Assembly: GCA_963978905.1 (NCBI GenBank)
Contig: OZ022258.1
Location: 54,916,591 to 54,980,590, forward strand
Length of the DNA: 64,000 nucleotides
Origin: Trichostrongylus colubriformis
Taxonomy: Eukaryota > Nematoda > Chromadorea > Rhabditida > Trichostrongylidae
Direction: 5' to 3'
This document shows positions 48,687 through 60,100 of this stretch, piece after piece. A program made the position numbers and the translations under genes. Below the pieces are notes generated by a model. It searched no databases and was not told the origin of the DNA. It saw only the letters and a program-made list of their open reading frames with translations. The stretch's first letter is position 1. The number at the start of each line of letters is the position of its first letter.

Positions 48687-51600
48687 ATGCTGGGTCGTAT
48701 TCTGCCTTCGTTGGCGGCAACATCTCCTATCAAGTGTGTGGCTTCTTTTTCCACTGCTACTGGCGACGCCTATTCTCGACCACAACCAAGCTTATCCGAG
48801 ACCACCCATAGACGACTTCCAAGACTCTCAAACAGTCCTTTTGTGGAGATACCGCAGGTAGGTATGCCAGTGATTCTTCGATATTCAGCAAATTCTGATG
48901 ATGACATAGGCTATTATGAATTTAAAGTGACTCGTTCAAGGCTTGGGTGTCGTCATTTGATGCAATCGAGGAGCGTAAGCTGGAACTGATTGATCTTCAT
49001 CCAGATATATTCCGAGTTCGACCACGGCTGGATCTGTTGCATAGGTCAGACAAGTATTTCCGCTGCAGATTGTGTTTGGTGGTTTTCATTTGATGTATGT
49101 AATTTTCTTTTTGAAGGAATATCACGTGGCAGACGGTGTACCGTAACGTGCAGTTGACAAAACAGCTCAGTCGTGCGGAAATGCCTGGCGGAGGTATCAT
49201 AATCCTTTACCCTCGTGAACGATGTAACAATTCATAATATTTTCAAGGTCACAAGCCGTGGCCACAGAAGAAAATGGGACGTGCTCATGTCGGTTCCATA
49301 CGTTCTCCACAGTTCATTCGTGGTGGTTTTGCTAATGGCGTCCGCGGACCGCGCACATGGTTTTATATTCTACCTGATGCCATACGATTAAAAGGTTAGC
49401 TCACGCTGACGAGAAATGGGTTGCTCTGATTGCGACGGTTCAAACGCTACCGAGTTGTCACTTAAACACGTTCTTGCTAAATTTTATCATAGTTCTTGCT
49501 AAATCGTTGGAAGAGCCGCATTAATTATGCATCAACCCAATGTGGTGCTAGACGTGAGTTTAAGCTTGTCGTCACAAAGCGGCCGTTTGATGGCTTTTAT
49601 TTATTTTGCCGTACCAACCGAGCACAAAGTAATGGGAGCTTGACATAGTTAATATCTGTGAGAAATGCCTCTCATAAAATTGGCTAGGGATATATTAGAG
49701 ATGGTGAAGAGCATAAGTGATTTATAGTAATTGTGGTCTTGAATTTTAGCGCTAACTGAATGCGAAACCTTTTTAAGTGAGGGGAAGGGGAGGAGGGGTG
49801 GCTCTGTTGTATTAGGTTGAACCATAATTTCTGTCACACTTTTTATTTTTCTTGGCGAAAACTGTGGAAGCTTCTGGAATATTTCGTAGTGGAGGATATG
49901 AAGCGAGTGAAAAGGACTACTGATTAACACATTCATATTCTCTATGGCTTCAACTAGCAGTGAATCTACGACTTCGCGAAAGGTGCGAAATTCACGAACA
50001 CCGCCCCGGTTCCTCAGCATGCAAGGCCACTAACCAAATCAACCAGTCGATGGACCCAGGTACTGTCTCTCATGTGGCGGCTACCCGATGGGTCGATCGA
50101 CTCAAGTTGAAACAGAAAAAAATTCAAAAAATTGTACAGAGAAAAAAATGTTTTTTTTCTAAATTTTCAAAAAAAGGGAAACTGTTACCATTCAACACGG
50201 CAGTCACTGGCGATCTCTACTGCAGGCGATTGGACACCGTAGCCGCAAAACTTACCGGAGAAATGGTCCGAGACTTCTTCCTCCACGACAACGCTCGCCC
50301 ACATGTGGCAAAGTTGACGTGCCAAAGGATCCAAGACCTTGGTTGGACGAAGCTCCCCCACCCACCGTAATCTTCGAACATGACCCCAACTGACTACCAC
50401 CTATTCCGATCTCTGACCCACTTCCTAGACGGACGGCAGCTCAAAGATGACGATGATCTAAAAATCGACCTCCAGACTTTCTTCGACCAGAAATCCCCAG
50501 ACTCCCATAAGCAAAGTATCTATTATCTTCCTATTCGCTGGCAATATATTGTTGATTATAATGGTACACATTTTGTTGACTGAAGTTAGACACAAATGAA
50601 GAAAAGTAAATTCGAAATTTCTTGTCATTGTGGGACAGAAATTATGGTTCAACCTAATATTGTCTAAACTGACAATGACACATTGAGTGCGGTTCTTTTG
50701 GCGAGTATCCCTAATGTACCATTTCAGGCCTTTGCGTCGCTCTCACCCTAAAACATGCACAGGATGACTTACAAGTAGTTGATAGGCTCGATCGGCTGCC
50801 TGCTGAGGCTGATGCCCAATTTCTTCAAGATCTGGCTGACAGTCGGAACTGGGGATACTCTGTGTTGTTTGTGAATGATACTGATGAGGTAGGAATTCTG
50901 TACAAATTCTGTACCCTCTATCCTTCACATTTAGAAGAATTAGGAATGCTTTTACTTTTGCGCTTGTTCTTTTCTTACGGTCAGTATTCGTATGCGGGGG
51001 TGCTTCGACCGTCGGCTGATAAGTAAGATAAACGTGAGCAATTGCATTTCAGATAAGCGGTGGATTGGTGACAGCCATCGAGCAATTGCCCTCATTCACA
51101 GCCATGCCAGTTTACGGCTTGAATTGCTTTTCTCTACTGAAATATGATACGGTTGTGTTTTCCAAGAGTGCCATAGATCTCCTTGAGGAACGATTGCTAA
51201 AACAACTCCACAGAGCTGGTCCTTTGAACAAGAAGTACAGGTATGTTTGGATTCAATGCCATACTATTTTTTTGTTTCCGTTAAAATTCTCCTTACAAGA
51301 TTGATCATCTTTTGATAAATCCTCACTGAAAACAAGCACAGATGGGAGGTTTTCCCTCTCCATCTGTGCTTGTAGACATACACAGAGATCTGAATAACAT
51401 GGAAAAAACTTTCAAGCAGTCTTGGTGAAAAGAATGGGGAGTAAAACTGAGGATGAGGTTGAAATTAAATGTCTGAAGCCAGGTGATACAGTGGTTAAGG
51501 TTTTGCAAGTAATGATACTCTCCTTCCAACTCGTCTCAAATGCGATGATCCCTTTCTGCATGGTTTACATGCCATTCTTTTTCTAAGAAGTTTCAAGTAA

Positions 51601-51720
51601 TTCTCTGTTAATCATGTTACGTTTTCACGCAGTTGTTGTTTCAGGTACATGGACTACAAAGAGAGAATATTGAATGAAGGGGAAAAAGAGGATGATCCTG
51701 TTTACCCTCCTATTGTGTAG
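48687..51720 (+). CDS. MRPL4: Mitochondrial ribosomal protein L4 (uL4m)
   Basis: Seven exons: 48687-48857, 48941-49044, 49117-49193, 49248-49394, 50728-50888, 51053-51240 and 51645-51720. They sum to 924 bases, 307 aa, with all phases agreeing. A Ser/Thr/Arg-rich presequence is followed by the L4 landmarks [62 protein letters not shown] and [11 protein letters not shown]. The protein is part of the mitoribosomal large subunit near the exit tunnel. A GATTACAG acceptor about 37 bases upstream of the ATG may be trans-spliced. A mariner (49812-50657) sits in intron 4. The gene follows the uS2m gene by 464 bases, so two mitoribosomal genes are paired on one strand. Confidence 0.94.
49812..50657 (+). 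mobile_element. Degenerate mariner in uL4m intron 4
   Basis: The 846 bp element is bounded by TTAGGTTGAACCATAATT and its inverted copy, with TA flanks. The plus-strand frames 49960-50370 and 50380-50583 hold the second half of a mariner transposase: [25 protein letters not shown] with the second catalytic Asp, and [12 protein letters not shown] with the third. A stop codon breaks the normal PPYSPD motif between them, and most of the first half is deleted. The terminal TTAGGTTG is shared with the elements at 22109 and 31764. Confidence 0.9.
51334..51378. other. Tight stem-loop in uL4m intron 6
   Basis: ACAAGCACAGATGG pairs perfectly with CCATCTGTGCTTGT. The near-complementary GGAGG and CCCTC extend the stem toward a loop of about four bases. 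The loop is too small for an ordinary microRNA precursor. It could be a tiny foldback relic or an RNA structural element. Confidence 0.5.
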
Positions 51721-52257
51721 TACATTTTCCTTGTTGTGGAAAGTTTGCCATCGTATCAGATATTGTTACGTTGAAGATAGATGATTCCTTTCCAATGTGT
51801 ATACTTCATTTGCTAGTGAGTGGATTTGTATCACCTTCTGTTAGTTGCTATATCCGCTAAATACTCGTCCTAGTCACGCCAGTGACGTAGGCGCAGGCAA
51901 TGGAGTGGCCAGGTTTCGTAAGTGATTCAGAGTGCTCTGAGTAACGTCAAGGGAGGTCGATGCGTTAGGCTCAGAAGTATTCGGTAGGATTGATAAACTG
52001 TCGTTATTCTGTTCCAAGAATAATGATTTAAGTTGCTCTCAAATTCCCAGACATTGCTTGTTTTTCCTTGTTGATCGAGTTTTGTACATTTCACTTTGCT
52101 TGATGATGCTCGTTTTCCTGTGACTATAGTCATAGGCAAATGTCTGCAATGAATGTATTTTAACTCCTTATGAAATCCATGGTATGAACTCGTTCGTCTT
52201 CCGCATATTTTTCTCCATTCGAAAGTCTTACTTGAAAACTGCTCTCGAACATCTTCA

Positions 52258-52268
52258 GAGCTTTCCAG
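52258..52268 (+). promoter_or_regulatory. Probable spliced-leader acceptor of the Mps1-like gene
   Basis: GAGCTTTCCAG ends eight bases before the ATG at 52277. No coding exon upstream fits it. This supports 52277 as the start and a trans-spliced mRNA. Confidence 0.6.
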
Positions 52269-52276
52269 ATAGCCCT

Positions 52277-55200
52277 ATGTCGTCAACCAAGGAAGCTGGC
52301 GACCAGCCAGTACCTTTGGCACAACGAATATTAGCTCTACAAATGAAAAATAGGAAGAAGTTGCATATGTACGAAGCTAGTCGGACGTCCCAAAGTCAGT
52401 TCAATGCTTTTCTTCAACCTACGGTATCACAGAATTCTTGTTCAGGTGAAGGAAATAAGGAGAACAGTCTTTTATCGACGTCGGTCACCGCTCGTCAGAA
52501 CAAGACCGCTCCTCCTGGTCATATGTTCGATTTGAGCAAGATCAGAGATGGTTTGGATGTGGGTTCCGCTTTGCAATTTCTTGTTTTTCCTTCTCGACAA
52601 CAAAGAAGTGGGGTTACCATACACTCTTGATAACAAGAGGACTCGTATCGAAACTCGTGTCGAATGGAGCGCTTTAGGGTCTTTCATCGAGTGGAGGGCT
52701 TTAGGACCGCCGCACCCTGGTATGCCTCGGTCCGATGGGTGCTGATGGCAGCAGTAAAGGGTAAGGCAACGTTCACAGCTGGTTGGCTCAGCTGTCTGCT
52801 TCATAACCTTAATTGATGCTGAAGACGCGAAAGCGCGCGCTTGAAACGATCAAGGGCTGGGAAAAACCAATTTCTCGAGTTTTGATCGTTGTTTTCTGTT
52901 CTCTTTCCAGTGTTATGGAGCTTCAGTATGCTTTTCAGAGCTCATCCCTTAATAAAAGCAGTACTGTGCCCTCTGAGAGAATATCGAATCATTCATCTTT
53001 GCGTGAAGCTAGACGTCCACCTCCACCAACACCAAGGCTGGATCAGCTTTCTTCTATTGCAGAACGACCGTCTGAAAATGAACGCCGGTATGTTCCATTG
53101 TTTTGTGATCCCGCCGTCCAACTGCGCGATTCCGTTGTGACAGCGCGGTTGTAGTTTCATATTGGTTCCCTTTGGATTCATCGTTTTCCAGCGAAAATCG
53201 ATCACGTCCAGTCGAATGTGAAAATAGGTCTGCTGATGCACCGATGAAGTCCAGGAGCAAAAGTATGGGATCAAAGGAGGTATGACGAATCAAGTAGGAA
53301 TTCCGAATTTTGGAGATTCGTTTTGATTTCAGTCGCGACCACGGCGTGAAGCCATGCAGCAGTCTACCGCTGGAATGCGTCCATCACTTTCCACGTCGTC
53401 CTTGCAAAATAAATATATCACTATAAATGGCCACAGCTACATATGGTTGAGCCTACTCGGCAAAGGAGGCAGCAGTCGTGTAAGCTTGAACAATTTGCTT
53501 CCTCCTTTAAGTTTATTTCTCCTGCTATTTGACATACATTAGTTCATTCTATTTCATTCATAGTTCAAAATTCAGATTTCTATTGAGTTGCTTCAGGTTT
53601 ACGAGGTGTTTGACGAAGAGCGAGGCGAAGTCTGTGCTCTGAAAGTGGTTGATTTGGGTCAGTGTATTTTTGATTTCCTTATCCTTGTATTTGCTTTATA
53701 TTCTTGAGTGCCTCTGGTGAAAGTTGTTGAAATATTATTCACCCAGTTATTTATTCAGGAGACGATCCGACAGTACGGCAGTGTTACTTGAATGAAATTG
53801 AGCTGTTGGAAAGCCTTCAAAGCAGTCCTTATGTCATCAGAATGCTGGAAAAGTGAGTTTTACCAATGCTCATTGATTTTGATGATTTATGAACTTCTTT
53901 TCTAGTGAGCTACGCGAAGAGGAAAACACCTTGTATGTGGTTATGGAGAAAGGTGATGTTGATCTGGCTACGTTCCTAAAAACGCGTCGAACAGAAATTG
54001 ATCCCTCTTTTATCAAGTATCACTGGAATGAAATGCTTCGCTGCGTGAAAGTCATCCATGATAGAAGTAAGCTTGTCTCTACTGCTTATATGCTTACGAT
54101 TGCTATCGCCCTGTTTTTTAGAGATCGTCCATTCGGATCTGAAACCAGCAAATTTCTTGCTGGTAAAGGGAACCGTGAAGTTGATTGACTTTGGAATTGC
54201 TGCAGGAATTCCGAATGACATGGTACGAACAGTACAATTTGAAACAGTTTTTTCGAGAAGGCAGAGTGCACTGGACATGTAAGCTTTTTGAAAGCATTCT
54301 TTAGTTTTATGCTTTTGTGCTTTTAGACTGGCGCGATAAAAGAGAGTCAAATGGGCACTTTGAGTTATATGGCACCAGAAGTTTTACAAGGAGGAAATTG
54401 TGATGGGAAATTCAAGGTGTGCTACTGATTCCATCCCGAAATTTTCCTTCTACCCAATCCTTTTCAGCTAGAAATAATTTATGTCCTCTTTTTGGTGCCT
54501 TCTTTGGAAAGGCGGAGTTCTTCTCATCAGTTTTTATGCTGTACTTTTCTATTTTCAATTTTTCCGACTTTTCCGATTGAGCTTGTTCGATATTCCGATT
54601 GTGATCTTAGAAAGACACCCACAAAACATGGTCATTGTTGATCTGCCATCTGTCAAGAGTGAATAACTTCTTGTGAAATCTTGATGCCAATTTTTTCTTC
54701 ATTCTTACGCATTTGGTTTCTGGGCAGATTTTACAGTGGTTAGAAGAGTCTGAAAAGTAAAATTTTGCTGTTAAGATCCCGTTAAAAGCGGATGTCTGGT
54801 CATTAGGGTGCATACTGTATAATCTAGTCTATGGTCATCTTCCCTTCACAATGAAAAGTCAAACTGCGAAGGTTGGTCTTCTTGTAGCTTTTTTTTATGA
54901 CGGATTAATCTCTTTCTTTAAATTCTCTTCAGATGGTCGCTATATGCAATTCTGATTACGTGATAGATTTTCCCGACTGTGGTGATTCTTTACTAGTTGA
55001 TGTTTTGAAGGTGAGTGCCTGAAGTGGCTGAAGCTGTTAATTCATGATGCTTTTGTACGGTCATTTATGAGCATCCGATTCAGCGGTGTCTTGTTCGCGA
55101 CGTTCATCAGCGAGCTGACGTCAATGAATTGTTGGAGCACCCATATTTGAGTGAGTTTTTGTTTCACTATTTTTTTCTATCTACTTTTGTGATGGATTTT

Positions 55201-55617
55201 GTATCAATAAAAATCAGAAATTTGATAGTCCTTCTACGAATACGGGTGTCTTTTTTCCATCGCTCTTCCTTTTGTTCATTCCTTACTCTAACCGTGAACG
55301 AACTACCCCTTATTTGTAGCTGGACGAGTATCTTCCTCTGTTTCGAACGACGCGCTCAATGCCAGCCAGTGTGGTCCGAAGTTGGACTTCTTGGCCATTG
55401 CAAAGGAATTACAGAACAATACACCTAACACAATGGCAAGGCGATTAGAGGAGTTGACTCGGGGACAGGTACATCCACTGCTGCTCTCAATTTAGATAAA
55501 GTTGAGAATCATAGCGGGCCTCGCTACTTTTCATTTCGGCAATCATTTTTTTAGACATCTCGTGCAGCGGACGATCATGGAGAAAGTAGTGTGAAAAAGG
55601 TGTTGGATTTCAGTTAA
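52277..55617 (+). CDS. Mps1/TTK-type dual-specificity kinase
   Basis: Fourteen exons: 52277-52558, 52927-53087, 53192-53279, 53333-53479, 53597-53657, 53759-53852, 53906-54066, 54122-54222, 54327-54416, 54776-54871, 54933-55010, 55084-55150, 55320-55468 and 55555-55617. They sum to 1638 bases, 545 aa, with all phases agreeing. The exon 1/2 junction is the least certain. The kinase domain (about 207-455) has GKGGSS, Lys242 in [16 protein letters not shown] (TTK: MVMECGNIDL), [10 protein letters not shown] with Asp337 (the TTK-specific HSD), [21 protein letters not shown] and [10 protein letters not shown]. All catalytic residues are present. In other animals Mps1 phosphorylates KNL1 at unattached kinetochores to start the spindle checkpoint. 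The N-terminal 200 residues are Ser-rich with a KEN motif (61-63) and no visible TPR domain, so it is shorter than human TTK (857 aa). Confidence 0.92.
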
Positions 55618-55918
55618 CGGTTCGAATTATCATCTCCCTGTGAATTCCTAACTAAATTATCTCACTGTAAAAGCTTCATTCATTCACGCATGTGCGAATT
55701 ATTCTTGTCTTAATAGGTCTCTTAGTAAGATTTTTTTTCAAACTGATTTTCTTGCCTATCATACATATATGCTCACGAACGTTCTTTTCACTTGAATGCC
55801 TTGCATTTTCTTCTCTGCTCGCTTTATCTCCAATACCGTAGCAATACTAGCAATCCTTAGATAACTATACATATTTTCTTGTCTGATTTTCCTTACCATG
55901 TAAAGTTGCTCTTCAAAT

Positions 55919-56610
55919 AGAATATTGGGTAGTCTAAAAAGTTTTTTCGTATTTTCAAATACCGCTTTCTCCCTCCAAACTGCTTTCCAGCAATCTCTTC
56001 TGTACATACACGTGTAGTACAAGTCCACACGCATCTATAGGTATTATTGTCTTCCATCTCCCGGATAACCCTTTTCGGCAAAATAAACATATCAACGGTC
56101 AACCTCATTTTCAATACAAAAATTAGGAAAAAATTTTTCTTTGAATGGCGTCAGGCAGGGAAAGGAAAAGGTGATAATCCGATGGAGCAAGATGAGGGCC
56201 ATAAGATGGATGGGGCAGCAATTTATCCAGGCTCGAGAATTTTTTGGCGAGTCATTTTCTCACTAGTGGTAAAAATTTTTTTGAATTTTTCTTCTAAAAA
56301 ATTTTCGAGCTTGGATAAAAATTGCTGCCTTATAGCCCTGATCTTGCTCCATCGGATTATCACCTTTTCCTTTCCCTGTCTAACGCCATTCAAAGAAAAA
56401 AATTGGAATTGAAAATGAAGTGACTTTTGATATTTTTATTTTGCCGAAAAGGTTATCCGGGAGATGGAGGACAACAATACCTATAGATGCGTATGGACTT
56501 GTACTACATATATATGTGCAGAAGAAATTTTCTGGAAAGCAGTTTTGAGGGAAAAAGCGGTATTTAAAAATACGAAAAGGCTTTTTAGACTACCTAGTAT
56601 TTTTAAAAAA
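55919..56610. mobile_element. Head-to-head palindrome of mariner 3' halves
   Basis: Two arms of about 335 bp are inverted copies around a centre near 56265. The right arm reads YSPDLAPSDYHLFLSLSNAI, the C-terminal DD34D block of mariner transposase with the third Asp. The left arm, on the minus strand, reads YGPHLAPSDYHLFLSL. Both run on into VIREMEDNNTYRCVWTCTT. The N-terminal half, the first two Asp residues and the terminal repeats are not recognisable. It is a relic between the Mps1-like gene and INTS12. Confidence 0.8.
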
Positions 56611-57150
56611 GTAGATTTCATTAAGTTCGTCCATACTGCCGTCATTGTAATTCTAGATCTGCTAATTTTCGCCCTGTTGTCTTAGTTAGCACTCAAGTGG
56701 CTACTCTCTGTCTTTAAAATATGTTATGACAACTCGATTTGTGAATGAACTGTTTAAAAATAAAACCTTCATAAGGTCTCCCCTTCATAAGGTATCCATT
56801 CTAGCTTGCTTGACGCTCAAGTATCTCATAATATTCACGAAGCAATTTTCAAGTGCTCACACGATTTTCGGCAAATTTCCATGCTGCGTGATATGGTGGG
56901 TTCCGAGGCTCTTACCTAAACTTAGGAGAAGCTCTACGGTTGATGGGTGAACAATTCCCTTATATGCGAGAATAGGGTTTCACGTTCGCGTTAGGTAACG
57001 AGTGGATCGGCTGCATGGAACTCCACCTTTCTCGCGGTTTGCTGTGGACCTGCCCTGAACTTCAGCTTCACTGAGATTTCTTTAAATGGGATGGTTGTAA
57101 AATGTCCGTCTGAGATGAAGTATTAGTCTGTACAACAGAATATAGGCTCG

Positions 57151-60100
57151 ATGGCGTCCAGTCTCAAGAAGAAAACCACCAGTTCATGTCCGTTTGGTGA
57201 AGGATTCTACGCAAAGATTACGAGACTGTTGTTGTCAAAGGAGCCGAACGCTGTGAAGGAATTGAAGGATTGCGTTAAAATTGTGGGTTTAACTCAGATA
57301 ACTGACACTGTTTACTGTACAACAAATCCACTTTCCAGCCATTAGTGCAACAATATCGCTGGTTGATAAGGTTGCAGCCATGTGATGGTGTTGTGCATTT
57401 TAAATTGTGTAGGTTACCTCTGAAAGGTGGTCATTAAGGTGAGCGCAGCGAAACTCACCCCGTCTGATGAATTCTGGGACAGTGGAGACGAGATATCCAG
57501 TGTTGATGCGCCGTCGTCATCATTGACCACAACATCGTCCGCATCTGAAATCAGGGGCATTCAGATCAAAAAGGCCGCCGTTGAACGGCCTCGAATCATC
57601 CACTTGGATATGGTACCGGCTGCTGAGAAGCGTGGCCCAGCTAAAGCGAAGGTGCTGTTTGAACCATCGTTAGTATTATTTGGAGCATTTTGAGCTCAAT
57701 GGCTTCCTATTTTGCCCTGCTTAATTTGAGATTCTTTAAAGGTCGATCCACCTCCAGTACCAGAGAAAAAACGTAAAGGAGCAGTAGTATTGTTGGATGC
57801 TCGTCGCTCTGACGATTCCGATTCCGACGATGCCAAGACAACCGAAAAGGTGATCTCGTATAGTGGTCCAGAGAATTAGTCTCGAATGGTACCGAAACTT
57901 CAAATTTCAATTTACTACGTCGTAATTAGATCTTCACGATTGTTTTGCTCAGGCGAAGTCAAGAAGAGTGGTTCACAGATGGTTGCAGTGCGAGGATAAC
58001 AATTAGTGTGAACTAAGCAAGGGGCGACTCACTCCAATTTTCTTTTCCTAATTTGATTTGTACGTAGTGTTTTGTGGTATGAAAGCAAGCAGCAGAACGA
58101 ATAGTTACGGGAATGTCGAATGTCAAAAATAGCCAATTCCCTTTGGGTAAACTTATTAGTGCTAAAATATTCGCGGTAAACGAGGAAATAATTTTTACCT
58201 TTTTCTAGCACTTCTTCTCTTGGGTCCTTAACTTGAAAATCAGTTTCTCTGTAAAAAGTGGCTTAGTCAAAACCATGTTTCTCAGTTGATTACAATTGTG
58301 CTTTTTCCATTAACAAACCCTTTCTTCTGTTTAATGGATGGTAGCGTTTTACAGCCATTCCCTTCAATGGATATTAGAGGATAGCAAAACTTACAATTGT
58401 CAAAACGGAGTCGAAACTAAATGAGAGAAAAGAACTGTTTAAATTATTGCAGTCATACCATAACCATGGTCACATTTTGCGGCCCTCGTTTGCATCTCAT
58501 GGGGTCTCGCGACGTATTATTTTATATTTCCCTTCATGTAAAATACATTTGCCGTCGACTAATTCTAAACTTCTTCCTTTTTGGATAATTGTCAATTGAT
58601 TGTCCTTATGTCGTTTCCTGATCAATACTGTTTTTAGCCGTGTAAAAAATGTGGTGAGAAGGCAGCAAATGCTACGAATTCGATGCTTACCTGTGAGGGA
58701 TGCCATGTTTCATATCATCAGAAGTGAGTCATATAGATGCTAGCATGCTCGAGTTTCGACCAGTTTTTCATGGAGTGATGGAGCCGCGAGGCTAACGATC
58801 AACTTGGGCAAATTATTGGCAACCTATGGTAAAATATCCTGGCTGCGATATCTGGCCGAACCTTGTTTAGTGGCTAGAGGCGCCATATCGGCCATGCATG
58901 TTATGGGGATCGTCTCCCAGTTGCGTCGTTTCTGCAAGGAGTCCGTGCGATAGGATGAAGCCGTGAATTTATGTTGTAGGAAAGCTGGACTTTTCAAGAT
59001 GTGGTGCTGGCAGAATACCAAATTCATGTCCTCTGATTGTGAAGGGAAGAGGAACGGTGCGTCAGCGGTCTATTGATAAGATCGAATAGCCCATCTTGCT
59101 TACTGAATCTGAAGTGTTCCTCTATCCAGTTGGCAGAGGCTAGCTAACTTTCTACCTTTCAAAATTTCGTAGAAAAGTAATACATTATTGTGTTCCTCAC
59201 ATCCACATACCGTGCTAGTGAATCGCTTGTGGCTGTTGGCTAGCTTATACTACATGTGCATAGCTTGTTGACACCACGATGATAGGTCGATTATTATATA
59301 TGGAAGGTAAGCTGCTACGAGAACCCCTGCATTCAATTTTTTTCGGATTTTTTGACCGCACCACTTTTGTCTGGTATGCCTCTTGCACCACTGAAGGAGG
59401 TGGGGCAACGGCTAAGCCATTGCCCCGCATATGGCGGCCATAGGCCAACCATACCATACGCACCGCGGAGCGGCCATGATAGAGAGTAAACGAGTTTTCT
59501 GCGTGAGTCTTGAACCCCGCTTATCCACTGATGGCGTGTATGTTTTCCCATTCTGATCACCCTAAGTCTCATGGTGCTTTTGAGACTCCATCGAGTTTTG
59601 TGAATTGTATATGAACTAAGATCATAGATGGACGAGTTATGACGCGTCTTTATTGTGACCGAACCAAATCGGTTTCACCCTCCAGGCGCTCTCATGTGGA
59701 CAAGTGAAGGTATAAGAGGCCTAGCTCACCTTATCTATGCCACCCATGTGTATTTCAACTCTCGACCACTGAAAGTCGTTAACTGCTTTTCGCATGGTCA
59801 TAACATGAATAAAATTACAAGTGTCTGTACTGGGGGATCCATTGCAAATTTTACAAATTTAGTGTGAACCGAAGAACGTATCTCAGGAGTGATAGTTCAC
59901 ATTGAGTGGTAAACAGCCCCTTTTTGAGATCGTTATTACTACAGCAAGGACGAAATGTATTCGATGCTGTTTATCATTGTTTTTATCGTTGTGATGGTTA
60001 ATTGGGAGATCTATGGTCGTGGAGCTTGATGTACTACTAAAACTTTCTTTATTGTGTGATGAACCGAAAAGCGTAGGTGTGGTAAATAACTATCTTCGTT

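Noticed and set aside
52436..52804. Frames across the first intron of the Mps1-like gene (52472-52804, 52548-52745)
   Set aside because: They extend exon 1 sequence into the intron or lie antisense. The kinase phases require an intron here.
54481..54666. 61-codon frame in the Mps1-like gene
   Set aside because: It is an intronic, hydrophobic T-rich read-through between the MAPE exon and the DVWSLGC exon.
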